From the NCBI GenBank assembly GCA_034509755.1, contig CM067555.1, positions 6,890,142 through 6,954,141 of the forward strand: a DNA stretch of 64,000 nt, read 5' to 3'. The position numbers were made by a program, and so were the translations under genes. The notes beneath the pieces were generated by a model, which was given only the letters and a program-made list of their open reading frames with translations, did not search any database and was not told where the DNA came from. This stretch comes from Anisodus tanguticus (lineage: Eukaryota > Streptophyta > Magnoliopsida > Solanales > Solanaceae). Each line of letters starts with the position of its first letter. The stretch's first letter is position 1. Below are positions 1-11,905 of the stretch, in pieces.

Positions 1-900
1 TGGGTATGTAGCCCACAGTGGAGCCTGCTGCCACTGTGGGTGGCTGCCGGTCGACGGAGGCTGCCCTCTGCCGCCACTACTGCTGCTTCTGCCTCGGCCG
101 TCGTGGCTTTTGCTGGAATGTTTTCCTTTGTTGCTATTTCGGGGATGTGGACCTCATTTCGAATCATTGGCTTGCTGGTGATATGGGTCTGAAACACAGC
201 CTCTTGTATCAGTAGGTGGGCCGCCGGTGGTAAGGGCGACATTGGCGGTGCTAGCGTTAGCCGTAGTCCGTTTGGTTTTTTTGGGTTTCTTCAAGGATAA
301 GTCTTGAACGAGCCTCGTAGAACGGAGGCAACAAAGTGCTTTGTTGGAGGATTGTAGCGATGCCGTCATAATTTTTATTTAAACCCGCAATAAGTTACAT
401 GACCAAACGTTGATTTGTGGTCGGTGCACCGACGTTGGAGAGTTGATCGACAATCATTTTAAGTTCTTGACAATAGGCTGACGCATTAGGAAAATCGTCT
501 TGTTGAATGTCCTTAAATTGATTTTCTAAATACAAGGCACGTTGTGTCTTGTTATCATGAAAGATGCCAATCGCTCCCATGTTTGTCGTGCAGTAGCATC
601 AGTTTCAATTATTGTATGTAAAAGATCATTCGAGATTGTGCTATAGATCCATTGTAGAACAACCACATCTAATCGTGACCAAAGTTCGTCATCAAAACCA
701 TCATATTTCTCCATGTGCTCGGTAGTGGGTTTGTTTTTAGGAGGGATGATGTGATCGATGACTTTGTACACACGACAATGGATCATGAGCAATTCCGCCC
801 AGGAGGAATACTAAACTTTTTCCATCTGAAGGGTTACGAGAATGGAGTTCTTGATGTTATTAACAACAAGAGCAGGATGGAATTTAGGTTGTTCAACCAT
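1..900 (-). pseudogene. Decayed Ty1/copia gag gene fragment
   Basis: Read on the minus strand from the ATG at 898-900, the frame begins with the N-terminal copia gag pattern (MVEQPKFHPALVVNNIKNS). It continues with DELWSRLDVVVLQWIYSTIS and then SAYCQELKMIVDQLSNVGAP, both typical of the UBN2-type gag domain. A TAG interrupts the frame about 30 codons in. The frame shifts near 560 and again near 380, and the fragment runs off the left edge. It was a capsid-like protein of an LTR retrotransposon and is no longer translatable. A primer-binding site lies just upstream at 1096-1109, which fixes the orientation of the element. Confidence 0.8.
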
Positions 901-938
901 TGAAAATTGGGAAGAAAGGTAGAGAGATGGAGAGAGAG

Positions 939-1062
939 AGGCCGAGAGGTCGGCGGCGGTATGGGGGAGGCCGAGAGGTCGGCGGCGGTATGGGGGAGGC
1001 CGAGAGGTCGGCGGCGGTATGGGGGAGGCCGAGAGGTCGGCGGCGGTATGGGGGAGGCCGAC
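939..1062. repeat. 29-bp GC-rich minisatellite, four copies
   Basis: A unit starting AGGCCGAGAGGTCGGCGGCG recurs at 939, 968, 997 and 1026, with a partial fifth copy at 1055, giving an exact 29-bp period. The copies look identical. It lies between the gag start (900) and the primer-binding site (1096), so it is in the 5' leader of the copia element. Because 29 is not a multiple of three, it opens overlapping proline/arginine-rich ORFs in several frames that should not be read as genes. Confidence 0.95.
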
Positions 1063-1095
1063 AAACGGCTAGGGAGGAATTTAGGTTTAGGGTTT

Positions 1096-1109
1096 GGCTA
1101 CTAATACCA
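1096..1109 (-). promoter_or_regulatory. Retrotransposon primer-binding site (tRNA-iMet type)
   Basis: On the minus strand this reads TGGTATTAGTAGCC, close to the plant initiator-Met tRNA complement TGGTATCAGAGCC used by most copia elements. It precedes the gag start by about 200 nt. The 5' LTR should therefore begin immediately to the right at about 1110, but I cannot place its far end. Confidence 0.6.
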
Positions 1110-1337
1110 TAAAGGAATATGTTCCCTGCCTTTTCATTCATTATTGTTTATAAAATATAGTAATACATAGTTATTGACAAAGCTACAAACTAGGTAACTA
1201 ATCTTACTAATTGCAATGAGAATATTAACTAACCAAATATAAAAGATATACAATGATACGATAATATTCTATCAAAGAGAATAATAAAGAACCTGATTCT
1301 CTATTTTGTTTGGTGGACTCGTATATTACATCACATT

Positions 1338-1412
1338 GACAATGACAACGGAAGCAAGGGATCGGCAATGACAACGGAAGCAAGGGATTGACAATGACAA
1401 CGGAAGCAAGCC
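1338..1412. repeat. 26-bp tandem repeat, three copies
   Basis: The core CAATGACAACGGAAGCAAG recurs with a 26-bp period starting near 1338, 1364 and 1390. It is probably within the LTR region of the copia remnant to its left. No function is apparent. Confidence 0.8.
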
Positions 1413-1439
1413 CCTTTAGTTTACCACAGCTCACATGAA

Positions 1440-2060
1440 TAGAACAAAGCCGAGAAAGTCATCACTTTTCATCTAAATCAGTTGAAGTTATTATTACAAC
1501 TTCTGCAAATATTGCTTGCAAATGTTATTTAACACTTTAGTACATTGTTCAAACAATGAATAATTTCTTGAAATCCATGGAAGAAAAATTAGGGAACAAG
1601 TGAAGAAAAAATCTAGACACACCAACTAATTGAGATTAACTTTAGTTATATTAGTGCATTTACTTTCGATCCAGTGTTTGCTAGGAGTCTTTTAGTCTTG
1701 TCAGAAATTTATCAGACGGTAAAAAATATAATGCAATCCTTAGTATTAGAGGAACTATTTATTATCATTATACTAATGTTATTGTTGTTGTTCCTGACTT
1801 CCTGTTGTATTAAGACAAGCTTAAATGTAGCAATACGTGCAGTGCATTTCATTTAACCGAGACAATTTACTTAGAATTGAGGTGCAATTATCATTATATT
1901 GTTCAAATAGCGAAGCTTAAAGTGCTACTGTTAATTATTAGTCCGATATTTCATCTGCCTTGCTTTTCATCCATGAGATTAATAAACAAGTCTTATTAGC
2001 TTCCAATTCTTCTCAATAGTGAATAATTTACCCCATATTTAAGGATAGTGTGTGGATAAA
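1440..2060. other. AT-rich DNA, nothing recognised
   Basis: Only short stop-bounded frames are present. No domain, terminal repeat or splice pattern was seen. Confidence 0.5.
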
Positions 2061-2067
2061 TCATCTA

Positions 2068-2321
2068 CTCCTTCCGCCCACTTTTATTTGTTCACTATAT
2101 TAAAAATAGGTGTCCATTTTTACTTGTCCAGTTTGAAAAACTAAGAGATAATTTACTGTTTTATACGTATTTTACCCTTATAACTATTAAGTATTATTCA
2201 TTTCCAAAATTTAGACGACTTATAATAATTAGGGATGACACCGTAAAATTATCATTTTATTTATTGCTTCTTAATGAGTGTGTCAAGTTAAATTTGGACA
2301 AGTAAACATGGATAGAGGGAG
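2068..2321. mobile_element. Stowaway-like MITE (Tc1/mariner type)
   Basis: A 254-bp AT-rich segment bounded by inverted ends: CTCCTTCCGCCCACTTTTA on the left, and on the right the complement of CTCCCTCTATCCATGTTTAC. The dinucleotide TA flanks both ends (2066-2067 and 2322-2323). Conserved CTCCNTCC termini, size and TA duplication are the standard Stowaway signature. It has no coding capacity. Confidence 0.8.
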
Positions 2322-2323
2322 TA

Positions 2324-3350
2324 ATATTTATATCAAATCAATAAATGCATGTCATATGTCTTTCATACGTATATTTCTCACTTATCATGATTAAAATAAC
2401 ATGTGTTGCACTATACGTTTAAGGTTAAATTGTTTGGTTTGATGCAAATATCGATAGCATGTAAGTATTAACGATATATCTGTATGTATATTGTTATATA
2501 CTAGCTAGCTGTTCTTTTATATCGTTATATGTGAACACAAAACATTGCCTCCAACGTTAGCATCCTCCCAACATACCTTGTGCAGCACATAGATTTCCCT
2601 GCATGTGGTACTTGTTATCACATTGCTTCACTTGAAGGAAACTTCAGTCCAACATAATGCTGATATCTCCAATTCAATTAACCAAAGTTGTATCCTTTAA
2701 TTTACATCTTTTCTTTCTTCCTTTTTCAGTACTTAAAAAGACTTATGGTTAGTTAATCCTTTTCTGTTTTTTATTCATAATGATAGAGTAGTTTGGTACT
2801 ACTCTTTTGGTGGGTTTTGCAATGCCGTTATATGTGGCATATAATTCTCATTACTATCTTTATTGTTTTAAAACGATTTATCATTCTTTATTTTTTTCTA
2901 GAATTGTTACAAGTTTCTTATGTCATAAAATAATAAACAGCATAAGATTGCAAATCGCTTTCTATGTAAGTACAAATTTTGACCTGAAAGAATGTTAGTT
3001 CATAATTGGAATACACACTTCTTGACTTAGAGAAATGCAAGATCGGAGGTCACTTAAATTTTAGTCAAATTTCAATTTAGTTGAAGGGCCAATTGCTCGG
3101 AATTTGTTGACTATTTCCTATAACCAACTTACTATATTTCAATACTCTACCCTATTTGGCATAGTATAATCAATTAAGTCCGAATTAAGAAAAGGTTACG
3201 ATAAAGTAATAGTTAGCGTGATGAATAGTTCTAGTAATTAGTAGTAGTAGATTCACAAAGGAGTCGACTAACTTAAAATTGAGATGCATTTGATTGGTTT
3301 ATATTCATTGGACTCTTATTATATTTCATTGATTTAAGCATCAAATTGCG
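2324..3350. other. Intergenic AT-rich DNA
   Basis: No coding region, terminal repeat or RNA gene recognised. Confidence 0.45.
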
Positions 3351-3358
3351 GATATAAA

Positions 3359-4205
<847 letters not shown>

Positions 4206-4213
4206 GATATAAA

Positions 4214-4895
4214 TATGATGATAATTGAAACCCAAAATTCTATGTAAGTTGGTACTACAATTTGCAAAGCTAAATTTGTGATAATCATCTGAAAAATGGA
4301 CTAAAGCTAGTAAAATAAATATCGTAACATGTATCATGAACAAAAACAATTTGAGCTTGTTTTGGCCAAAAAACATGGCCTTGGGAGTTATCTTTAGGCG
4401 CCTCGCACCAAGAAGACCTCAACTGGGGCGTTTCACACGCCTCGCATTCGCATCTGTTGCTGTTCCTTCCTTGTTGCACTTCGTACGCCCAATGTGCGAC
4501 TCGCCTGCTTACCGCAAAGCTACTGCCGCTTATTTGCTTGCGCCAGGGGCGGATTTACGTAGGCCCGAGGGGTGTCACGTGACACTGTTTCGTCATTTTT
4601 TTTTATTGGATATAAATATATATAATAAAAAAAATGTTATTTGATCACCTTAAAGATGTAATTACAAGTAACCGTCCACACAAGTGTATGAATTAAAAAA
4701 TAAATAGAATGAAATTACAAGGTAAAAAAAAAAGTAACACTGCTTTACACAAAGTTGCGCTGGTCTGTTGGTAGGGCGCTCCCATTTTTTGGTCAGTAAG
4801 GAAGAGTGGTGGAGCCAATTTTTTTAGTAAGAGATAAAAATCCGAGAGAAGTAAATACATAAAAAAGTCAAAGAAATTCAACACCTAGGTATATA
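4214..4895. other. Intergenic repeat-like sequence
   Basis: No gene seen. It contains a GGCGGATTTACGTAGG-like start of a short repeat near 4549 and a tRNA-like stretch near 4762 (GGTCTGTTGGTAGGGCGC), suggesting SINE debris. The sequence is cut at 4896 by the LTR retrotransposon. Confidence 0.35.
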
Positions 4896-6186
4896 TGTTG
4901 GAAATTTGCCTTTGGCGGGAGTTGCGACCGACCAACTTTAACGGCTTAAACACTAGTGTAACGTATGTTGGAGAATCCGGTTCTTCACACATGCATGATC
5001 TACTAAGTACGTAGATAACCGTAGGGCCAAGAATCGTCAAATTTCATTGAGAAATGAAAGAGATATTGGTTCACGAAGTAAGGTGTTTGAAGCATGGAAA
5101 GTGTGGTATTGTGTGTAATTCTCCCTCATCGGTAGAGGAAGAAAGAATTGTTGTGTATATAAGATTCGAAATTGGTTTGGGGTTTGGGACCCCAAGGGGT
5201 ATCCCATGTGTTTAAAGGAGGGAGGACCTAGATGTGCTTCGGTTCAAGTAAAGACCACACGCGCGCCGCGGCCGCCCGCCCGTCCGGTCCGGTTCCGGTT
5301 CCGGTTCCGGTTCCGGGTTCTCGGGTTCTCGGGTTCACGGGTCACGGGTCGTGGGTCGTGGGTCGTGGGTCGTGGGCTGTGGGCTGTGGGCCTTCTGATA
5401 TTATCTTTTTGGGCCGAAAACTTAGCCGAAGTACAGTTTGATCCCGAAGTTTCAGATGTGCGATTTGGACCGAATTCTTTCGGATGTACAGTTTGGTCCC
5501 TAAAGTTTCAAGATGTACGTTTGGTCCCCGAAGTTTTCGAAAGTTGGAATTTCGACGGTCGAAGCGAAACGTCCAAGCTCTCAATTCGGCCATTTATTTT
5601 GGTGAATTACTCCTCCTATAATGGCCAAAACAAGTTGGTCTTTCACCATTTATGTTGGTGACTTTACTACCTCCATAATGGCCATTATTTGGCTATTATG
5701 GAGGCAGTTTTCAGCCCCTCCCTCACCTATATAAACACACCCTTACACCATTGTTGAGAACCACAAAGAACAGAAAAATAACAGTTCATAAAGCTCACGA
5801 AAATACACAACAAAAACAGTTTTCTTCCTACAACTTCCAAGCATCATTTCGTTACTCAATATTCTTCACGGTAGCTCTTGAGTTTCCTTTGCTCAAGGGT
5901 TCCATTGCTGTTTTATCTTGGGAGACAAATTGTCCAGGACGTATAAAGGATACATACGGGGCAATATTGTCTTAAGGACAGAGTGCTACACTCGACTCAC
6001 AAAAACTAATTTATATTTTTCCGTCTTCTATAAAACTGGAATTTCCAGTTTTACTTGTACAACTATTGTAATTTTCAGATTTCATGTTGAATTATTGAAA
6101 TCTTTATTTATCCTTTCGAATACTTGTAATAGTTAAATACTTCCCGTACTGCTTTATAAAGTACCATAGAGCAAAATCTCCCTACA
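4896..6186 (+). mobile_element. 5' LTR of copia-type retrotransposon
   Basis: A direct repeat of 10189-11484, starting TGTTGGAAATTTGCC and ending CTCCCTACA (TG...CA termini). It is 1291 bp. By eye the two copies differ at a few dozen positions, mostly indels in GC-rich simple repeats. A TATA box within CCTATATAAACACACCC sits near 5729, probably the element's promoter. A GC-rich tract of CCGGTT and GGGTCGT short repeats (about 5283-5390) opens long frames that are not genes. ATATA at 4891-4895 matches ATATA after the 3' LTR, a 5-bp target duplication. Confidence 0.93.
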
Positions 6187-9100
6187 ACTTAAGACAATAA
6201 TTGTATAGTATTACTATTAGTGTTCGAAAGATGTCGGTCAAAAATTGTGTGACCAAATCTGGATATGGCAATGGTTTTCTGGTAGAAGAGAGTGACGATG
6301 ATGAACGTGTTCATGGTGTCACCGCTACCAAGATCGGTGGGAAGAAGCGCTCTCGAGAGCTCCGAGGATGTCAACGGGACAAGAGGAGAAGATCGAAGAT
6401 GTTATTCTATCTTGTAGCAGAAGGCCTATATCTGTCCCAGACAAAGGATCCGAATAATGGTGAGAAGGAAATGGACACTCAGTCTGATGAAGTGACTGAA
6501 GTGAGCCAGAATCCGAAATTGGGATAAGTATTTTTCTTACTTGTCAAGAATAAGGATTAAATGATAAGTATTTTTCTTACTTGTCAAGAATAAAGATTAA
6601 ATTATGTCTGATTAAAAATGGATTAAAGTAAGGAGGAATATGAAAATAATTTATATTCCTTACGCTTTAACAAATCAGAAGTTTAATCTCATCTTCTTTC
6701 TCGTTTAAAGATTGGATTGTAAATGACTTAAAAAGATCCGTTCTTTTAAGTGTAATTGTTAAAGTGTGTAAAGTATGTTCGCACATACGATGGAGAAAGA
6801 TCCACTAACTGTGCGAAAACTGTTACCACTCTTAAGTAAGCGCCAAGAATTATCTGGGCACCAATCATAACGGAAGAAGACTAAAAGCTAAAGACGTTGA
6901 GCCTGTCATACTATTTGGCAGAAGATCCTTCATAGGATGATATTGGACACTCAGTCATAAAAAGCCTCCGGGCGACTGGAGTGGGCCAAAAAAAAAATTT
7001 CCTTTGATATGATGATATTGGACACTCAGTCATATAAAGCCTCCGAGCGACTGGAGTGGGGCCAGAATTCATTTCATAAGAAAAGGAATGGACACCTAGT
7101 AAGGTGGGCCAGTATTTCCAGGTCTCAAATGATCTGAAGGCCTAAAGAAAGGCAGATAAAGAAATTGGACACTCAGTCTGCCAAAGCAACTGGAGTGGGC
7201 CAGAGTATCTGGATCATATATGATCCGGTTACGCCCTAACCACGGGTAAAAGGTTGTTCATGTGAAGCAACGCCACCTCTAAAATCAAAGGGGCTGGAGA
7301 GGTTGTCCTCAATAGGACTTCAAGGAATGAGATCACTCTAAAAGAGGTGATACATGTTCCTAACTTGGTTAAAGGACGTTGTTGGTCAAGTCTGATTTGA
7401 GACTAGTCCAACAGGTCCGTAATAACTAAGAATGGTACAGGATGTCTGTAGCCAAATGAATGATATATTTGTAATCCGTGCATCTATTCCATCATAGATT
7501 AAGACACGTTAAATAGCAAGTCATTCAAAAGCTAACGATGTTGAGATTGTTGCCTTCTGTCGACATAAACCCTCAAAATGAATGTGAGGTAGATGAAGAG
7601 GCAAAATCACCTTTCCAAATTCCGTCAAGGGAATAGCGAAAGAAGCACCGCTCCTCTAGAACTTAGTCACACCTACTTGGGTGATTTGAAGTTTATACAA
7701 AATAGAGGGGGGAGACTAGTACGTTGTGATCTTCATTAATGATGGTACAACGTATGGAATCCTTTGTTTGTTGAAAAGCAAAGATGAAGTTGTAGAAGCG
7801 GATAAGCGCTACAAAGCAGAAGTTGAAAATCAACTAAGCCTACGGATTGAGAAATTCGTAGTGATAGAGGGGGAGAATGTGAAGCATCGTTCATTAAACG
7901 AATGTTCATTTCGCACCTCAGTCCAACGGTGTTAGCCAAGCGCAAAGTCGTACGCCCAATTTATGTGGAGTTGCTTGGTAAAAGTTGGAATAATGAAACA
8001 GGTCCAGTTGTACCTAAGACTGTAGATTGCATATCCATTGGATCTGCAAATAACAGTAGTGATGATCGCCTCTTGGCGTCAAAGAATACTGAATTCTTTG
8101 AAGATAGCTTTCCTTGAAATAGGAAAAAGGAGTAATTGCTCAAGGTTAACAAGAACCCGCGAGGGCCTGACTGTCCGGAACTAGACGTTCCGTATCTACA
8201 GGACTCGAAAGTTGCTGGCTGTCCGGAACTTAATATTCCAGATCTGCAGAACTCAGGGATTCTAGATGTTGAACCGAGACAGAGCAAAGAAGGGGACAAA
8301 GACTTGTTATAGTCCTTCTAGCTTGTATGGTTAATAATGAACCATGAACAATTAACAAATAATTGTTATCTCCAAAAACGCTGCTTTGGAAAGAAGCTAA
8401 AGGGAGAAATAGATTCTATATATAGAACCATACTTGTGTAATGGTTAATCTTCCTCCGGAAAAGAACCTTTGGGTTGTAAAAAGTGCTCCCCCGTGAGTA
8501 GCTTCACATCCAGGGCCATTGTAATCTTACATGGCATGGGTGTTGAAATGACCTTCCAAACCGGAGAGTTGGAAGAAGAGGATCGAATTGGTTTTTGAAC
8601 TGTTGGGCTTCTTCCCGAACTTTCATTTTGTTCCCCGAAATGTTAACATTTTGGTCCTGAAAGTCTCGGATAAAACAGAAACAATGAATCGATCACGAAA
8701 CATTGACTCGAAGTTAGAAAGCCAACAGTTGGAAAACCAACGGTCTTAGAGTGAAAATCATATTGAAACAAAGTCTCGATATGAAAGATATGAGTATCAC
8801 AGATGACATCTTAGGAATTGGATTTCTAAGACATCTAACGGATGGTCGATAGTTGACGAGTCTCGTTGAAGCCACCAATAGATATGAATCATAGAACCGA
8901 TTGGAATCATGGTGCACCCATAGACAAGGAGCGATATGCTCAGGTCACGTGTAGTTCAATGTATTGTACACACTACAACCGACACCGGTATCGTCCAACA
9001 AACATTAGTTGAACTAAGGTTCATGATGATCTTAATACATGATCAATAGAAGGCGTTAAGTCGGATATGACGATATCCGAATTATTCGCTTATCTATGGA

Positions 9101-10177
9101 TTATTGTATTCGGATGTCCAGCGGTTCTGGGAAAACACGGTGATGCAAACCGGACATCGGATCGAAGAACACCAAAGCCACAAGTAAATGTGTATGGTGG
9201 TTCTTGGAAAATCCTCTAAGCAAACTTGCATCGACCGATTCATGATGGTATCGGAGTTTATCGCTTTATACAAAGCATGAAAGAAGTTGAGTAACTTCAC
9301 GACTCATTAGAGGACGTCCCTTATTGGGAGAAACCCGTGCCTTCGAGCAGTTATACATCGTGGCTAGCCGATCGGCTTTAGGAAGGACACGGATGACGGC
9401 GTCGGACATATCGTCGGGGATCCGTCGGAGACATAAGACCGTATGGCGAGTTGATCATCACGGGTGTCACTTCCTTATTTACTAACTAAGGGACTACCGG
9501 AGATCAAGTGTTCTCGCTGTCTGGGGAATGGGCTTAAAACCCAAAATATACGAACCAATACGGTGGAAACCCAACCTTACGAACCGGAGATCCCGTAATT
9601 TGGTTCAATGGGAAAACTAAGTTGTAAAGGTTCGGTTGATCGCTTCGGTCGAAGCATGAGCACTTCGGATAGTGATTTCGAAAAGAAACACCAAATCCAA
9701 AGCCGTTCCCGCGATAGACGTTAAGTGCTATCTGCAGTATGGGTAAAGGTTAAGTTTTCAAAACTCGTAATGATCCTCAACAGTTGAGGTTAGGTCTTTG
9801 GGAAACTTTTAATGGTTCCTAACACTTGTGAAGTGGGGTATAGCAGGATACCTTGTAGGAGACCACCTATTTAAGTGCGAGGACGGGCCGCCTCAAATTG
9901 AACGCACTTAAGAATCCAAGACGTTGTCCATGGCCAAAACGGACAAAACATTACGAAGAAGAGAGTAAGGGAATTTGTTGTGTTGGTACCGTTGTCTTGG
10001 CTTACACTAAACACCGACGGTTCAAGACATCACGTTCACCGCGCGAAGTAAGTAAGTCCGATGGTATTCAACTATGGAAGGTTCAAAGCCGAGGCTACCT
10101 CTCCTTATGCAACATCGGTCCGCCGAAATATTCTTTGGAAATGAAAAGACACCATGTGAGTGCGCCAAAATCTCTTT
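6187..10177 (+). pseudogene. Decayed copia polyprotein interior (Tork-like order)
   Basis: Domain fragments appear in copia order, all broken by stops and frame changes. Protease-region text (GEVVLNRTSRNEITLKEVIH) is at about 7220-7440. Integrase text (LLKSKDEVVEADKRYKAEVE, later PKTVDCISIG and EFFEDSFP) is at 7690-8117. The end of reverse transcriptase (LDMKDMSITDDILGIGF) is near 8760-8840. RNase H text runs from about 9050 to 9550, with VSEFIALYKA, then GKSRHIR-like and LTKGLPEIKCSRCLGNGLKP patterns. I could not find the reverse-transcriptase palm with its catalytic aspartates, nor a clear gag zinc knuckle. No clear primer-binding site follows the 5' LTR. The element cannot encode its own transposition. 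Confidence 0.75.
6471..7203 (+). repeat. Degenerate interspersed repeat, five copies
   Basis: The phrase TTGGACACTCAGTC...GACTGGAGTGGGCC occurs, more or less intact, starting near 6471, 6942, 7016, 7089 and 7165, in the region between the 5' LTR and the protease remnant. A separate ~38-bp tandem duplication (ATAAGTATTTTTCTTACTTG...) lies at 6524-6602. Confidence 0.7.
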
Positions 10178-10188
10178 CAAGAGGGGAT
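10178..10188 (+). promoter_or_regulatory. Polypurine tract
   Basis: CAAGAGGGGAT directly abuts the TGTTGG start of the 3' LTR, the expected place and composition for the plus-strand primer of an LTR retrotransposon. Confidence 0.85.
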
Positions 10189-11484
10189 TGTTGGAAATTT
10201 GCCTTTGGCGGGAGTTGCGACCGACCAACTTTAACGGCTTAAACACTAGTGTAACGTATGTTGGAGAATCCGGTTCTTCTTCACATGCATGATCTACTAA
10301 GTACGTAGATAACCGTAGGGCCAAGAATCGTCAAATTTCATTGAGAAATGAAAGAGATATTGGTTCACGAAGTAAGGTGTTTGAAGCATGGAAAGTGTGG
10401 TATTGTGTGTAATTCTCCCTCATCGGTAGAGGAAGAAAGAATTGTTGTGTATATAAGATTCGAAATTGGTTTGGGGTTTGGGACCCCGGGGTATCCCATG
10501 TGTTTAAAGGAGGGAGGACCTAGATGTGCTTCGGTTCAAGTAAAGACCACACGCGCGCGCGCCGCCCGCCCGTCCGGTCCGGTTCGGTTCGGTTCCGGTT
10601 CCGGTTCTCGGGTTCTCGGGTTCACGGGTCGTGGGTCGTGGGTCGTGGGCCGTGGGCCGTGGCCGTGGGTCGTGGGTCGTGGGCCTTCGATATTATCTTT
10701 TTGGGCCGAAAACTTAGCCGAAGTACGTTTGATCCCGAAGTTTCGGATGTGCGGTTTGGACCAGAATTCTTTCGGATGTACAGTTTGGTCCCTAAAGTTT
10801 CAAGATGTACGAGTTTGGTCCCCGAAGTTTTCGAAAGTTGGAATTTCGACGGTCGAAAGAGAAACGTCCAAGCTCTCAATTCACCATTTATTTTGTTTGA
10901 ATTACTCCTCCTATAATGGCCAAAACAGTTGGTCTTTCACCATTTATGTTGGTGACTTTACTACCTCCATAATGGCCATTATTTGGCTATTATGGAGGCG
11001 CTTTTCACCCCTCCCTCACCTATATAAACACACCCTTACACCATTGTTGAGAACCACAAAGAACGAAAAAATAACGGTTCATAAAGCTCACGAAAATACA
11101 CAACAAAAACAGTTTTTTCTTCCTACAACTTCCAAGCATCATTTCGTTACTCAATATTCTTCACGGTAGCTCTTGAGTTTCCTTTGCTCAAGGGTTCCAT
11201 TTCTTTGTTTTATCTTGGGAGACAAATTGTCCGGGACGTATAAAGGATACATACGGGGCAATATTGTCTTAAGGACAGAGTGCTACACTCGACTCAGCAA
11301 AAACTAATTTATATTTTTCCGTCTTCTATAAAACTGGAATTTCCAGTTTTACTTGTACAACTATTGTAATTTTCAGATTTCATGTTGAATTATTGAAATC
11401 TTTATTTATCCTTTCGAATACTTGTAATAGTTAAATACTTCCCGTACTGCTTTATAAAGTACCATAGAGCAAAATCTCCCTACA
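10189..11484 (+). mobile_element. 3' LTR of copia-type retrotransposon
   Basis: A 1296-bp direct repeat of 4896-6186 with the same TGTTGG...CCTACA ends and the same TATA region (near 11021). ATATA follows it as the second copy of the target duplication. It lies about 420 bp upstream of the eIF3G start codon in the same orientation, so read-through from its TATA box into that gene is conceivable but not shown. A long open frame through this LTR is an artefact of its GC-rich repeats. Confidence 0.93.
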
Positions 11485-11905
11485 ATATATATATATGAAA
11501 AGTGATTAAGACGTGTCTTGCACTGTCTTCCCTTCAAATGGGCTCGTTTTTAATTTTTGCCCTTTAAATGGGTTGATCTTTAATTTTTACCAGTCAAAAT
11601 TGAACTTAGACCTATAGGGTGTGTAAGTGCTTTACATAACTTGTGCATATTCAATTTTGAAGGGCAAGAATTGAAGACCAGCACAAAACAGGGGGGAAAT
11701 TGCAAATGATCCAAATTAAGGAGGTACCGAGGTATTTAACCAAAAAATAAAAGTGAAGGTGAAATAGTAACTCTTTCCGGACTTTTTGGGGCTAGTAAAA
11801 ACGTATTTTGCGCATCACTGCTCCTAAACACTTGTAACCAACAAACAAGAAGAATTTAAACCTCGTCCTTGTCTCCACAGATCAGTCTCGAAACTAACAC
11901 CAACA

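Noticed and set aside
834..1141. Overlapping proline/arginine-rich ORFs on both strands
   Set aside because: All are products of the 29-bp minisatellite.
4336..4644. 102-codon ORF
   Set aside because: No domain, and it overlaps repeat-like sequence. No splice or promoter support.
10348..11169. 273-codon open frame, the second longest in the window
   Set aside because: It lies wholly inside the 3' LTR and is repeated, shortened, in the 5' LTR (5206-5661). It is driven by GC-rich simple repeats, and reading frames differ between the LTR copies.
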